Origin: an uncultured Dialister sp.
Lineage (GTDB): Bacteria; Bacillota; Negativicutes; Veillonellales; Dialisteraceae
Assembly (NCBI RefSeq): GCF_900538805.1
Contig: NZ_UPZP01000096.1
Span: forward strand, 1-8,468
Direction: 5' to 3'
Length of the DNA: 8,468 nucleotides
Shown: positions 1-5,192 of the stretch, piece by piece
Numbering within the stretch: position 1 is the first letter of the stretch
How the letters are laid out: each line of letters opens with the position of its first letter
The notes under the pieces: generated by a model
What the model was told of the DNA's origin: nothing
Databases searched by the model: none
Seen by the model: the letters and a program-made list of their open reading frames with translations, nothing else
Made by a program: the position numbers and the translations under genes

Positions 1-237
1 TATCGAAGTTGGTCTTGCAGAAGAACTTGGAAGTTTTGAACTCCTCAGCCTTCTGAATATCCATAGCCACTTGAATAACTTCTTCTGCGCTTCAGATTTG
101 GACACTGCATGTACAGTTTTGTTCTTAGTGACAACTACCCTTCCTGGGATCCGAATTCGCACCTGAAGCACCCATTTATGCCTGTCCTTGACTTCCTTCC
201 GTTGGAAAGCACTTCCTGAAAGAATTTCGTACTCCAT
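1..237 (-). pseudogene. Tyrosine-type integrase, N-terminal part, apparently frameshifted; runs off the window
   Basis: The start ATG at 237 overlaps the stop of the upstream excisionase-like gene in a TAATG junction, implying translational coupling. The first about 48 residues (MEYEILSG..., with KWVLQVRIRIPG and TKNKTVHAVSKS) resemble the N-terminal arm-binding region of phage/ICE tyrosine recombinases. After codon 48 the same frame turns into implausible sequence (WLWIFRRLRSS), while another frame from position 91 to 2 reads SAEEVIQVAMDIQKAEEFK followed by TSKFFCKTNFD, a typical helical continuation of such integrases. I infer a one-base loss near 91-95. The initial frame nevertheless stays open to the window edge, so it is not proof of inactivity. 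The catalytic domain with the R-H-R-Y residues lies outside the window. The family call rests on context and on general resemblance. Confidence 0.5.
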
Positions 238-461
238 TAAATTTCCTGCCTCCATTTCTCAGTATCTTTTCCATTGGCATCAATCCACTTTTCCAGTTCG
301 TTGTGCCAAATGAAGTATCTCTTGCCGACACGATGAAAGGGAATCTTTCCGGTCTGAGCCATGTACAGTACAAAGCTATAGGAAACCTTTCCTCCAAATA
401 CAATATCTGCGACTTCTCTAGGGGAAAAGATTTTCTTACTGTTATCGTTTTCAGCACCCAT
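237..461 (-). CDS. Excisionase-like helix-turn-helix DNA-binding protein
   Basis: A 74-residue protein. The N-terminal part FSPREVADIVFGG, followed by VSYSFVLYMAQTGKIPFHRV and KRYFIWHNELEKWI, fits the MerR/excisionase-type winged helix (helix_turn_helix_17 style), in which a short helix pair is followed by an R-V-G-K-R-Y-x-I/F wing and a C-terminal helix. Such proteins direct integrase towards excision or repress their own promoter. I chose the ATG at 461 because GGAGGT lies seven bases upstream. A longer frame opens from a TTG at 518 and another ATG at 476, but neither has a Shine-Dalgarno. Its stop overlaps the integrase start, which supports a xis-int operon on the minus strand. It could instead be a small regulator; the integrase neighbour favours excisionase. 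Confidence 0.7.
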   Translation of the reverse strand: MGAENDNSKKIFSPREVADIVFGGKVSYSFVLYMAQTGKIPFHRVGKRYFIWHNELEKWIDANGKDTEKWRQEI

Positions 462-490
462 TTCTATGACCTCCATGAAAAAACTATAAA

Positions 491-509
491 AATACTTTTC
501 AAGTGTATT
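491..509. promoter_or_regulatory. Imperfect inverted repeat upstream of the excisionase-like gene
   Basis: Five-base arms AATAC and GTATT flank a short AT-rich centre, about 30 bases upstream of the chosen start. It sits where an autoregulatory site for the xis-int operon would be expected. No convincing -35/-10 pair could be placed around it. Weak evidence. Confidence 0.2.
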
Positions 510-644
510 TTCGCACAAGGAGGAGTCATGGGCTAACTCAGCAAGACGTTACCTTCATATGGATGTGTAAAAAATAATAATTTTGCCTTTGAATACGGAA
601 ATGACCATTTTCCTGCACTTTTAATGGAAAAATTTGCACAGTGA

Positions 645-663
645 GTAACAGTTTTTGTAACAG
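645..663. repeat. Two direct GTAACAG repeats, possible integrase arm sites
   Basis: GTAACAG occurs at 645-651 and 657-663, twelve bases apart, in the AT-rich 519-723 gap between the excisionase-like gene and the tRNA terminator. Tyrosine integrases bind short direct repeats next to the attachment core, so the location is suggestive, but two 7-mers in AT-rich DNA could be chance. Nothing else recognisable lies in this gap. Confidence 0.25.
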
Positions 664-723
664 ACGGTCAATTTCAATCATTTTTAAGGGTTTTAGGAGC
701 TTTGAAATCAAAAAACAGGCAAT

Positions 724-749
724 AAAAAAACGCCGATAAAATCGACGTT
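724..749 (-). terminator. Intrinsic terminator of the tRNA-Ser gene
   Basis: Read on the minus strand, a nine-pair stem AACGTCGAT / ATCGGCGTT (one T-G wobble) with a TTT loop is followed by a run of seven T. It starts five bases after the encoded CCA of the tRNA. It is a textbook rho-independent terminator. Confidence 0.85.
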
Positions 750-754
750 TTCAA

Positions 755-800
755 TGGCGGAGTGAGGGAGATTCGAACTCCCGCACCGGTAAACCGGTCT
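755..800. other. Candidate attachment site: 3' part of the tRNA-Ser gene
   Basis: Integrase and excisionase-like genes lie just beyond the 3' end of this tRNA. Tyrosine integrases commonly use the 3' half of tRNA genes as attachment core, so element DNA would lie at coordinates below about 755. The second att copy would be outside the window, so this is inferred only from gene order. Confidence 0.3.
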
Positions 801-845
801 AACGATTTAGCAAACCGTCCTCTTCAGCCACTTGAGTATCACTCC
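755..845 (-). tRNA. tRNA-Ser (anticodon GCT)
   Basis: Reads codons AGC/AGT. On the minus strand the acceptor arm GGAGTGA pairs with TCACTCC, followed by discriminator G and an encoded CCA (755-757). The anticodon loop is TTGCTAA, with GCT at 809-811 inside a five-pair stem. The T arm contains the invariant GTTCGAATC-type loop. The long variable arm (paired ACCGG/CCGGT around 786-799) and the 91-nt length are diagnostic of a class II serine tRNA. The 3' end faces the integrase side of the window, the usual orientation for an element inserted at a tRNA 3' end. Confidence 0.95.
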
Positions 846-983
846 ACATAGCTGACTTGTATAAGGATACACTATAAGGGGCCCTATTGTCAAGGACATT
901 TTTAATGTATTTCCATACTCCCCTATCTATATACTGCCGGATGGAATAGAATACAAATAGAATTCTTTTATGCGGAGATGATG

Positions 984-1667
984 ATGATGGAAATAGAGCA
1001 GGCTGTGTTTGCGAGGAAGCGGTGGCTGCCGGAGCGGATGGCGGATTATGGGTTTCGCCAGTTGGGACAGGATTTCATGCTGGAAAAGGATTTCATGGAC
1101 GGCGATTTCAAGGCGGTGCTCAGGGTATCGGAAAGCGGCGCTGTGTCGAGCCATGTGGTGGATCAGATGACGGGAGAGGAGTATGACCAGCTTCGGCGGC
1201 GGGAGGCGAACGGGGCCTATGTGAACATGGTGCGTGAGGCTTATAGGAATCTGCTTTTGGAAATCGCCGGCGCCTGCTGCATGGATGTACTTTTTACGTC
1301 GGACCAGGCGAACCGGCTCACCGATTTCATGGAGGACAAATTTCATGTGGCGCCGGATTATCCCTTTTCTAAAATGGCTCGTTACCGGTCTTACGGAACC
1401 TTCCGCCATGGGGGTAATCGGAAGTGGTTTGCCCTGATTATGAATGTGAAAAGGGGTGTGGTAGATAAAAGCGCCAGTGAGGATATGGTGGACATTATCA
1501 ATCTGAAAATCGACCCGAAGGAGGATGAACGTCTCTTTCAGATGCCCGGTATTTACCCCGCCTATCATATGAATCACAGGACCTGGATTTCCGTGGTGCT
1601 TGATGAAACGGTGTCCGATGAGAAGGTCATGGCTCTCATAGAAACCAGTTTTGCCCTGACGGAATGA
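984..1667 (+). CDS. MmcQ/YjbR family protein with N-terminal extension
   Basis: About 227 residues. The C-terminal half matches the MmcQ/YjbR (DUF419) fold: a YRSYGTFRHGGNRKWFALIM strand region, then VDIINLKIDPKEDERLF, a PGIYPAYHMNHRTWISVVL segment and a closing helix DEKVMALIETSF. This fold resembles the double wing of CyaY-like proteins and is often annotated as DNA-binding, but its biochemical role is not settled. The about 90-residue N-terminal part (RKRWLPERMADYGFRQL ... QMTGEEYDQLRRREANGAYV) is found in the longer Firmicute versions. Four ATG codons stand in tandem at 978, 981, 984 and 987; GGAG at 974-977 touches the first, so 984 or 987 has workable spacing and I used 984. No strong promoter or terminator was identified; a TATACT at 930-935 is a possible -10 box. 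It appears to be a single-gene unit. Confidence 0.85.
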   Translation: MMEIEQAVFARKRWLPERMADYGFRQLGQDFMLEKDFMDGDFKAVLRVSESGAVSSHVVDQMTGEEYDQLRRREANGAYVNMVREAYRNLLLEIAGACCMDVLFTSDQANRLTDFMEDKFHVAPDYPFSKMARYRSYGTFRHGGNRKWFALIMNVKRGVVDKSASEDMVDIINLKIDPKEDERLFQMPGIYPAYHMNHRTWISVVLDETVSDEKVMALIETSFALTE

Positions 1668-1760
1668 AATTGCATCGTTGATGTTTATCTTGAATCATTT
1701 CTTCAATTCATAATCAGCACTTATGTTTTATAATTGGCAATGCATTATATCATTTCTCTA

Positions 1761-1789
1761 TTCTCTTTTTCTATCTATTCCTGTATAAT
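1761..1789 (+). promoter_or_regulatory. Sigma-70-like promoter ahead of the candidate RNA
   Basis: A perfect TATAAT at 1784-1789 lies in very AT-rich DNA. Seventeen bases upstream is only TTCTCT (three of six matches to TTGACA). The predicted start near 1796 coincides with a shift from AT-rich to GC-richer sequence, which supports transcription into the downstream structured region. Confidence 0.45.
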
Positions 1790-1795
1790 ATGGAT

Positions 1796-2080
1796 TAGAT
1801 GAGAGTGGAGGAAAGGTCCGGGGAGCGGCCGCCAAAAAATACCCGGTTTCTGCCGATACTGCAAGCCATCTCGCATAGATGAATCCATAAGAGCTCCGGA
1901 TGTGAGTCCGTTCGATGCGTTCTGAAGTCCCTTCCGCCATGGGTTGGGAGCTTTGGAAAATATGGTTTGTCACTGAGTTTAACCGAATAGCCTGAAAGAG
2001 ACCGTCGTTATGACGCGGCAGATGAAAGGAAAAAGTAGTTTGGCGCGCCCTTGATCTACCTGGCCAGTCTCCTTCAGGCT
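1796..2080 (+). ncRNA. Candidate structured non-coding RNA, class not recognised
   Basis: No credible reading frame, yet several stems can be formed: CATCU/AGAUG around a five-base loop near 1868-1882; AGAGCUCC (about 1891) with GGAGCUUU (about 1948), eight pairs counting one G-U, enclosing smaller hairpins; CGUC/GACG near 2003-2015; and a 14-base long-range stem 1989-2002 with 2067-2080 carrying one mismatch. The last arm is followed by TTTT, a weak terminator tail. A GAGGAAAGGTCCGGG string near 1808 recalls the RNase P core GAGGAAAGTCC, but the partner ACAGAA...GGCTTA and the remaining RNase P core are absent. It also lacks tmRNA, SRP and common riboswitch signatures. It might be a diverged 6S or other family RNA; I could not identify it. 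Ends are estimates. Confidence 0.4.
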
Positions 2081-2095
2081 TTTCGTAGTGTCTTA

Positions 2096-2255
2096 GTGAC
2101 AGCGGCTTGGCCGCTGAGAGTTGTGGTATTGCCTCTTTGACAGCGCTTTCGGCGCTGAGGGTTCTGAAGTTTGACGGGGCTTTCGCCCCGAAGGTTCTCA
2201 GGTTTGACGGACCTGCGGCCCGAGGGTTGTGGTGGCCGCTTCGCGGCAGTTTTTA
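2096..2255. repeat. Array of five short GC-rich hairpins with a common linker
   Basis: Hairpins follow each other every 25-40 bases: AGCGGC/GCCGCT (2101-2115), CAGCGC/GCGCTG (2141-2157), CGGGGC/GCCCCG (2175-2190), a weaker CGG/CCG form (2208-2222) and GCCGC/GCGGC (2235-2247). Most are preceded by TTTGAC or GTGAC and followed by GAGGGTT or GAAGGTTCT. The stems differ in sequence while linkers are alike. The same pattern recurs at 8115-8205. The last hairpin ends in TTTTT and could act as a terminator. Confidence 0.75.
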
Positions 2256-2465
2256 GCCCCCTTCCATAGGCAGAAGTCAGCAACACTTCTGAGCCGGGCT
2301 AATATGTGAGCATAGCCTGTACACAAAGCGAACACCTTAAAGCCCGGCCAGCGGGTGGCGCCGTCAGGCGACGGAGGAACAGCGTCAGGTCTTTGCTTAT
2401 TTTCGGTGTTCCTCAGGGCTTCGCCCAGCTCCTTTCTGAGAAAGGAGCCTGCGTTACGGGATTGC
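2255..2465. repeat. Modular intergenic repeat, copy A (with inserted block)
   Basis: Begins AGCCCCCTTCC, then carries an inserted block (2267-2353) also present in copy C, then the core GTGGCGCCGTCAGGCGACGG and a row of stems: GAGGAACA 2374-2381 with TGTTCCTC 2407-2414; GGGC 2416-2419 with GCCC 2423-2426; GCTCCTTTC 2428-2436 with GAAAGGAGC 2440-2448. It ends in GCGTTACGGGATT. Block stems are CAGAAGT 2271-2277 with ACTTCTG 2285-2291, and GCCGGGCT 2293-2300 with AGCCCGGC 2341-2348. Frames crossing it are not convincing genes. No transposase is associated. Function unknown. Confidence 0.85.
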
Positions 2466-2563
2466 TTTCCCGCCCCCATGGTGGGCTGAATTTCATCTGG
2501 AGTCTCGTTTTTGGAACATTCGATGCATTGGGAGGATTGACGACGCTGACCGGTACAGCAGGT
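2466..2563. other. Unassigned spacer
   Basis: No gene, repeat copy or convincing promoter was seen. A TTGACG at 2537-2542 has no -10 partner at the right distance. It leads into the nested inverted repeat. Confidence 0.4.
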
Positions 2564-2676
2564 CTTTTAAGGCCTAACTTATTGTACAAAAATAGCCTGA
2601 TGATGTAAACGGGGCCCTAAAGACCGGCATTGACATCATCAGGCTATTTTTGTGTGGGCCATCCAGGCCTCAAAAG
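2564..2676. repeat. Nested inverted repeat with a perfect 21-bp inner stem
   Basis: The inner arms 2586-2606 and 2633-2653 are perfect reverse complements (21 bases), with a 26-base loop. Outer arms CTTTTAAGGCCT (2564-2575) and AGGCCTCAAAAG (2665-2676) match at 11 of 12 positions, separated from the inner stem by about 10 unpaired bases on each side. In the loop, ACCGGCATT (2623-2631) is perfectly complementary to AATGCCGGT (2714-2722) downstream, allowing a pseudoknot in RNA. The inner stem ends in five T, so it could be a bidirectional terminator with an unusually large loop; it could also be part of an RNA or a small MITE-like element. Confidence 0.7.
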
Positions 2677-2821
2677 GACTACCTGACTGACGCTGCGTCA
2701 GCTGGCTCCAAATAATGCCGGTTATAGAGGGCTTTATTGATATTGTCGGCAGAGCCGCCTGCATTCATTGACCATTTTCCCCAAAAGCGCCAGTTGATAG
2801 CCTACATACGAATTATCCATC
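2677..2821. other. Non-coding spacer with further pairing potential
   Basis: Contains the hairpin-like palindrome TGACGCTGCGTCA (2688-2700), the AATGCCGGT partner of the upstream loop, and AGCTGGC (about 2699) able to pair with GCCAGTT (about 2791). No reading frame stands out. If an RNA runs through the nested repeat it would end at the terminator that follows. Confidence 0.35.
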
Positions 2822-2849
2822 AAAAAAGACCGGAAGCCCGGTCTTTTTC
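2822..2849 (-). terminator. Bidirectional intrinsic terminator after the 3D-domain gene
   Basis: Stem AAGACCGG / CCGGTCTT with a four-base loop, bordered by A runs on one side and T runs on the other. It directly follows the TAA of the minus-strand gene and has the symmetry to stop plus-strand transcription from the non-coding region as well. Confidence 0.9.
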
Positions 2850-4148
2850 TTATCGTATCAGGTATACGTTTACCTTTGGTTTCATGCCCCACTTATAGGC
2901 CTGGTCATAGTTGTCCACGCCTACGTCGATAATGTTTCCATGGATGGCGCCGCCAATGTCATCGCAGATGGCATAGCCGTAGCCTTCAATGTAAACTTCG
3001 CTTCCCAGGGGAATGATGTTGGGATCCACAGCGGCATGGCCTTTGCCTGCATATCCGCCCATGGCTGTGCGGCCTCTGCCGTCACCGTCGTTAGGGGTGT
3101 AAGCAGTGGCTTCCATGTGGAAGACCTTTTTGTAATTCCCTGTGAAACGGGGGGCATTGTCGAGACGGTCCCATACGTCGCCGTCGGCAATGCCTGTTCT
3201 GACCAGATTTTCCTCCGACTGGAGCTGCCGTACTGCTTCGGCAGTTCCTTCACCGTAAATGCCGTCTACGCTGCCGGGGTTATATCCGTGAAGGAGGAGT
3301 TTGTTCTGGAGCCGGATAACTTTCTTTCCCGAGTCTCCAGGGGAAAGTACAGTTTCCCCGCTCTGGGCCGCATATTCGGAGGTAATGCGGGAAAGGGTAT
3401 CGCCATTCACCATGCCGGTGGCGGAAAGGCCTTCGTCGCTTTGGAAGGCTTTCACGGCAGAAGCGGTATCTCCGCCGTAAATGCCGTCCACCGCACCGTC
3501 AAGGTAACCCATTTTCTTTAATTTCCGCTGGATCGATGAAACGTCGCTGCCGCTGTCGCCGATGCTGTAGAGGGAACTGCTGCCTGCAGAAGAGCTCTCC
3601 CCTTCTCCGCTTTCTTCATAGGAAGCAGAAGGCGCTGAGGATGCATCCACATTTCTAAGGGCGCTGTAGGTCATTTCATCAATGGCACCGGAAACGGGAA
3701 TGCCCTTTGCTTTCTGGAAGGCCCGCACGGCATTGGTGGTATCTTCACCGTATACGCCGTCAATGCCGCCTTTCAAATAGCCTGCCGCCTGGAGCCTGAC
3801 CTGCATATCGCTGATCATGCTGCCCCGGTTGCCTTCGGCGTACACCACGCCGCCTCCGGGACGATAGCCCGCTCCGGCCGCCCTTTCGATGGCCGCTCTG
3901 GTGGAATCATCGGCCCTGCCGGTCACCGGCAGACCCTTGGCCTTCTGGAATAAGGCCACTGCTTCTTTTGTGGTGGAACCGTAATCTCCATCCACTGTAC
4001 GTGCAAGATAGCCTGCCGCCACCAGGTCGTTCTGCAGGGAAGTCACTTCACTTCCCGACATGCCGACGGACAAGGTCTGGGCAGACGCGGTAAGAGACGC
4101 CACCAGCCAGATGGCTGCGGCGCATCCCCATGTATATAAAGCACGCAT
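2850..4148 (-). CDS. Secreted protein with four peptidoglycan-binding repeats and a C-terminal 3D domain
   Basis: 432 residues. Residues 1-24 form a signal peptide ending near ASA-Q. Four PG_binding_1 repeats follow at about 27-88, 106-166, 195-256 and 270-330, each with the pattern LQ-x-L-x-x-x-GY-x-x-x-x-VDG-x-YG-x-x-T-x-x-AV-x-x-x-Q. A Ser/Glu-rich linker lies at about 168-195. The C-terminus (about 342-432) is a 3D domain, related to MltA and to the catalytic double-psi barrel of resuscitation-type wall hydrolases, named for three conserved aspartates: D375 in AVDPNIIPLGS, D397 in DDIGGAIHG and D408 in IIDVGV. It probably acts as a peptidoglycan lytic or remodelling enzyme outside the cytoplasmic membrane. 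GGAGG eight bases upstream decides the start at 4148. It is monocistronic, with its own promoter and terminator. D397 is followed by Ile where many relatives have Thr. Substrate specificity is not evident. Confidence 0.92.
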   Translation of the reverse strand: MRALYTWGCAAAIWLVASLTASAQTLSVGMSGSEVTSLQNDLVAAGYLARTVDGDYGSTTKEAVALFQKAKGLPVTGRADDSTRAAIERAAGAGYRPGGGVVYAEGNRGSMISDMQVRLQAAGYLKGGIDGVYGEDTTNAVRAFQKAKGIPVSGAIDEMTYSALRNVDASSAPSASYEESGEGESSSAGSSSLYSIGDSGSDVSSIQRKLKKMGYLDGAVDGIYGGDTASAVKAFQSDEGLSATGMVNGDTLSRITSEYAAQSGETVLSPGDSGKKVIRLQNKLLLHGYNPGSVDGIYGEGTAEAVRQLQSEENLVRTGIADGDVWDRLDNAPRFTGNYKKVFHMEATAYTPNDGDGRGRTAMGGYAGKGHAAVDPNIIPLGSEVYIEGYGYAICDDIGGAIHGNIIDVGVDNYDQAYKWGMKPKVNVYLIR

Positions 4149-4173
4149 TCATATCACCTCCATAGACTCTTGT

Positions 4174-4202
4174 ATTTTACCATTTTCCGGCGAATTTGTA
4201 AA
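4174..4202 (-). promoter_or_regulatory. Promoter of the 3D-domain gene
   Basis: On the minus strand TTTACA (4197-4202) and TAAAAT (4174-4179) are separated by exactly 17 bases, each one mismatch from consensus. It lies 25 bases before the start codon, leaving a short leader with the ribosome binding site. Confidence 0.75.
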
Positions 4203-4356
4203 AAAAAGAGTAAAACTCCCTGTTTTGTGAGTGCAGATGATTCGTTTTTCAGCTTACCTTAACCGTGCGAAAATGCCGATTTTTACGGTGGGAAACATAG
4301 TATACAAATCAGGGAAATCGGAGGTTCTGCGCCCATTATGGGGGCGGCTGCGTCAC

Positions 4357-4386
4357 GGGTTCAAAGGGTTCAGAGGGTTCAGAGGG
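4357..4386. repeat. Tandem 9-bp repeat
   Basis: GGGTTCAAA, GGGTTCAGA, GGGTTCAGA and a final GGG follow each other without gaps. The same unit occurs at 6686-6707 and 8091-8107, always beside the hairpin repeats, so it is part of the same intergenic mosaic. Confidence 0.8.
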
Positions 4387-4387
4387 T

Positions 4388-4520
4388 GGCGGTATCGCCT
4401 TCGACGATGAGTTTTATAGTCAGCGTTACGGGATTTACTTTATGTCACCCGTGCTGCACGACGAAGAGTAAAAGCCCCCTTCCCCAGGAAGGGGGTGGCG
4501 CCGTCAGGCGACGGAGGATA
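4388..4520. repeat. Modular intergenic repeat, copy B (left part)
   Basis: GGCGGTATCGCC, then ATAGTCAGCG, TACGGGATTTACTTT, a GTGCTGCACGACG segment, AGAGTAAAAGCCCCC and the hairpin CCCCCTTCC / GGAAGGGGG, then GTGGCGCCGTCAGGCGACGG. It matches copy E in the same order and stops just before the GAACA stem, so the right half is missing. Confidence 0.8.
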
Positions 4521-4530
4521 GGGGCGTGGA

Positions 4531-4565
4531 TTAGACGTTAGAAGTCAGATATCAGACGTCAGACT
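4531..4565. repeat. Degenerate AGACGTYAGA repeats
   Basis: TAGACGTTAGAAG, TCAGATATC and AGACGTCAGAC are variations on one 9-11 bp word. A related string (GTCTGATGTCTATCGTC and following) occurs at 7165-7195 on the opposite strand. It appears to be low-complexity expansion at an element edge. Confidence 0.5.
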
Positions 4566-4569
4566 GCAT

Positions 4570-4865
4570 TACGTACTCCCCCTCCCGCCGGACACTGTCA
4601 TCCGGGGTCGGTCAGCCGACAATCGGAAGGCCCTTTTATGGGCAGGCTAAGGGCCAACCTCGGCTGACTTGGAAATCCTCTGCAGGGTCTCCACAATAGC
4701 GAAGGATCTCGGTAAAAATCGATAGTGTCTCAGCATCTGTTAAATACCGATCGGCGGGAAGGCTGCCGATTGGCAGTCAGTTCAGCATTGAGTATCATTT
4801 CGCCTCGCAGCCTCGTTCACCCCGGCACCACTTCGTGGCCCTCTTACCCTAAAGGGGACGCAAGA
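4570..4865. other. Hairpin-rich non-coding segment
   Basis: No credible gene. Stems: CCGGA/TCCGG (4588-4592, 4601-4605); GTCAGCCGA/TCGGCTGAC (4611-4619, 4660-4668) enclosing GGCCCTT/AAGGGCC (4629-4635, 4649-4655); TCGGTA/TACCGA (4709-4714, 4745-4750); ATCGGC/GCCGAT (4750-4755, 4765-4770), which competes with CTGCC/GGCAG (4763-4767, 4772-4776). No strong promoter or T-tract terminator marks its ends. It may be a structured RNA on either strand or another repeat element. Confidence 0.45.
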
Positions 4866-4866
4866 C

Positions 4867-5020
4867 GATACGGGAGTTACTTTTGTGCCACCAGTGCTGA
4901 ATGACGGAGAGCCGGAGTCCCCTTCCTTAGGCAGAAATCAGCAACATTTCTGCGCCGGGCTATTATGTGAGCATAGCCTGCACATAAAGCGAACACCTTA
5001 CAGCCCGGCCAGCGGGTGTC
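4867..5020. repeat. Modular intergenic repeat, copy C (with inserted block)
   Basis: Starts with TACGGGAGTTACTTTTGTG and GACGGAGAG, then CCCCTTCC and the inserted block shared with copy A. Stems: CAGAAAT 4932-4938 with ATTTCTG 4946-4952; GCCGGGCT 4954-4961 with AGCCCGGC 5002-5009; TATGTG 4964-4969 with CACATA 4981-4986. After CAGCGGGTG it degenerates and the core hairpins are absent. The first stem differs from copy A by a paired change. Confidence 0.85.
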
Positions 5021-5103
5021 GCCGCGAGCGGACAGCGGACAGCTGATAGCCGCCAGCGGCCGGCAGACAACCGTCTCTCCCACTCTTTATGCCTCTTTGT
5101 GAT

Positions 5104-5113
5104 GGGCATGCCC
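5104..5113. promoter_or_regulatory. Palindrome upstream of the symporter promoter
   Basis: GGGCATGCCC is a perfect 10-base palindrome ending 13 bases before the -35 box. It could be an operator half-site pair or chance; the short loop-free form makes a terminator unlikely although TTTT follows. Confidence 0.25.
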
Positions 5114-5126
5114 TTTTAGAATAGTA

Positions 5127-5155
5127 TTGTATAAAGTATGAAAAAACATTATAAT
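5127..5155 (+). promoter_or_regulatory. Promoter of the amino-acid symporter gene
   Basis: TTGTAT (5127-5132) and a perfect TATAAT (5150-5155) are 17 bases apart in an AT-rich stretch. The predicted start near 5162 gives a leader of about 30 bases, too short for a riboswitch. Confidence 0.75.
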
Positions 5156-5192
5156 AATTATGTATGCGTAACTTTCATTTCAAGGAGGAAAA

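Noticed and set aside
303..536. 77-residue plus-strand frame over the excisionase-like gene
   Set aside because: No ribosome binding site or domain; it is antisense to a gene with a good GGAGGT site and a helix-turn-helix pattern.
927..1577. 216-residue minus-strand frame opposite the MmcQ/YjbR gene
   Set aside because: His-rich, no domain; complementary to a well-supported family member.
1808..1825. RNase P RNA, from GAGGAAAGGTCCGGG
   Set aside because: An extra G interrupts the universal motif, and the 3' partner region, P10-P12 motifs and expected length of 350-400 bases are missing.
2096..2255. CRISPR array
   Set aside because: Spacing and linkers are irregular, the variable parts are palindromic stems and not spacers of constant length, and no cas genes are near.
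2255..2465. Insertion sequence
   Set aside because: No transposase frame, no clear terminal inverted repeats or target duplication; the copies are modular and hairpin-based.
2198..2479. Minus-strand frame sharing a similar peptide (TRWPG-KVFALC-GYAHI) with a frame at 4877-5083
   Set aside because: The similarity comes from the repeated inserted block. Of seven differences between copies about five change the amino acid, whereas paired changes keep the stem, so the constraint is on folding and not on protein.
2940..3521. 193-residue plus-strand frame within the 3D-domain gene
   Set aside because: Shadow of the minus-strand gene, which has a signal peptide, four binding repeats and a 3D domain.
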